Below are positions 12,087 through 13,181 of a stretch of DNA of 13,181 bases, in pieces (position 1 is the stretch's first letter; the number at the start of each line of letters is the position of its first letter). Source of the DNA: an uncultured Marvinbryantia sp. (GTDB lineage: Bacteria > Bacillota > Clostridia > Lachnospirales > Lachnospiraceae); contig CANQJX010000024.1 of assembly GCA_947624335.1 (NCBI GenBank), positions 1 through 13,181 of the forward strand, written 5' to 3'. Under the pieces are notes generated by a model. That model had not been told where the DNA came from and did not search any database. It saw only the letters and a list, made by a program, of their open reading frames with translations. A program made the position numbers and the translations under genes.

Positions 12087-13178
12087 TCACCACCGTGAAA
12101 ACAAAGCTCCCGCAAGCGGAGACAGGACGACCATGATTATGGAAAATGTGAACGACTCCACCGATATCAAGGTCGCCCGCTGCTCAGACGGAAACATATC
12201 CTGCAGAACCGTGTTTGTGCGCACCTGAAGCGCGTCGTCCCCGAGGGCGGCAAGGAAACCTCCCGCCGTCATGACCAGATACGATCCGCTGTGTTCCAGG
12301 CACACTCCCGCAGACACCAGAAGCGCAATGAAAAAGAATATCCGGCTGTAACGCACTCTTTCACATTTTAAAATCAGCCGGGAGCCCAGAATACCACCCA
12401 GCTCCATGAACAGCAAAGCCATTCCCAGCGCCCAATTCGGCATCGACGCCATCGGCAGCTTCGCCTGCAGGAAAAACAGCAGTAAAGTGTCCGCCGCGCC
12501 CACAAGTGAATTGCAGAACATCAGGCCGATGGCGCGGCGCGCGTCTTTCAGAAAGGCAAAGCTCCCGCAAAAGCAGTCCGCGAGTTCGCGCAGGATTCCG
12601 TCCGTGTTACGCCCATCTGTCCGGCCGCCTGCTTCTCGGAGGGATGCAAGCACCCGAATCTGGAGCACAGACAGCAAGACATCCACGCTGTATGCCAGCC
12701 TGTGTCCGATGAATAAAGCCAAGCCCGCGCAAAGTGTTGATGCCCCGCCGCAAAGTCTGCAAAGGATAAGCTGGTTGGAAGCGTACTTTTCAAAATACTG
12801 CTCCTCTCCGGCCAACTTTAGCGAATCATAAGCCAACGCGTCGCCCGACCCTGAAGCGAAATTATAGCTCAGCGCCTGAAATGCGATGGACGCGCATACC
12901 ATTGGAAGATTGCAGGAAGCGACCATGATCAGGTTTCCGATTATCCGCATCACACTGCTTGCGATCAGCATCTTCTTTCTGCCAAACACATCGGCAAACA
13001 CGCCGGAGGGAAGTTCAAACGCCAGACTTGTGATGTGGAACACGGTTTCGGCGATTCCGATCTCCATCAGGCTGTAACCGCGGGCGGCAAGCAGCGCCAC
13101 CCATGCGCCCGTGAGGGATAAATTTCCCAACACGGAGGATAGATATAATCTCTCAATTTGTTTTTTTATCTGAAACAT
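12087..13178 (-). CDS. Major facilitator superfamily transporter, apparently C-terminally shortened
   Basis: A 363-residue membrane protein. Motif A of the family is clear at 59-70 (GVFADVFGRKKM) between the second and third helices, and a charged central loop (about 180-200) separates two helix bundles. I count about eleven membrane helices, the last at about 335-355 (FTFSIIMVVLSPLAGALF); the frame ends at SRW directly after it. Family members usually have 12 helices and about 390-410 residues, so the last helix appears to be missing. The next ~20 codons in the other two frames give no continuation, so a simple frameshift does not explain it; a deletion is likelier. The start ATG lies three bases from the window edge, so its ribosome binding site is not visible, but the N-terminus fits the family. 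The substrate is unknown; drug or metabolite efflux is typical. Confidence 0.8.
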   Translation of the reverse strand: MFQIKKQIERLYLSSVLGNLSLTGAWVALLAARGYSLMEIGIAETVFHITSLAFELPSGVFADVFGRKKMLIASSVMRIIGNLIMVASCNLPMVCASIAFQALSYNFASGSGDALAYDSLKLAGEEQYFEKYASNQLILCRLCGGASTLCAGLALFIGHRLAYSVDVLLSVLQIRVLASLREAGGRTDGRNTDGILRELADCFCGSFAFLKDARRAIGLMFCNSLVGAADTLLLFFLQAKLPMASMPNWALGMALLFMELGGILGSRLILKCERVRYSRIFFFIALLVSAGVCLEHSGSYLVMTAGGFLAALGDDALQVRTNTVLQDMFPSEQRATLISVESFTFSIIMVVLSPLAGALFSRW

Positions 13179-13181
13179 AAA

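Noticed and set aside
12034..12228. 64-codon plus-strand open frame
   Set aside because: It overlaps the transporter gene and its terminator hairpin, has no ribosome binding site and shows no recognisable protein features.

Overview
The window reads as chromosomal DNA from a spore-forming Firmicute of the class Clostridia, most likely a Lachnospiraceae relative. This is inferred from the pyrH-frr-uppS-cdsA-dxr-rseP gene order, AGGAGG-type ribosome binding sites, sigma-A-like promoters, a SleC/SpoIID-type spore cortex enzyme, a TIGR04086-type small membrane protein and a REC plus HD-GYP protein typical of that group. No phage structural gene, transposase or CRISPR array is visible.

Layout, left to right. 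(1) Positions 1-141: a strong leftward promoter and the first five codons of a gene that leaves the window. (2) 148-1880: a divergent pair, a small TIGR04086-like membrane protein (minus) and a CNNM/CBS transporter-like protein (plus) ending in a shared bidirectional terminator at 1883-1914. (3) 1918-3500, minus: a two-gene signalling operon, a stand-alone Hpt phosphotransfer protein followed by a REC plus HD-GYP cyclic-di-GMP phosphodiesterase, with no histidine kinase in view. (4) 3519-3871, minus: a small XRE regulator with its own promoter and terminator. (5) 3901-10255, minus: pyrH, frr, uppS, cdsA, dxr and rseP, tightly packed or overlapping, then a SleC-like spore cortex-lytic protein that has its own promoter inside a long inverted repeat. 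(6) 10296-10469, plus: a tRNA-Trp gene with promoter and terminator. (7) 10499-11622, minus: a secreted DUF5067-like protein with a coiled coil and two C-terminal Ltp-type repeats. (8) 11623-12086: a gene-poor AT-rich stretch with nested inverted repeats, a probable gene remnant and a three-armed repeat. (9) 12087-13178, minus: a major-facilitator transporter that looks C-terminally shortened.

The conserved operon links nucleotide supply (UMP kinase), ribosome recycling, undecaprenyl and isoprenoid synthesis (UppS, Dxr), phospholipid synthesis (CdsA) and intramembrane proteolysis (RseP), so it serves translation and cell-envelope growth. The spore cortex enzyme at its end appears to be a separately controlled unit. 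The least ordinary parts are the Ltp-repeat protein, the repeat-rich stretch beside it, the promoter and Shine-Dalgarno inverted repeat before the SleC-like gene, and the kinase-less Hpt/HD-GYP pair. I did not find a clear-cut new multi-gene system. Function calls come from reading motifs by eye, without database searches.
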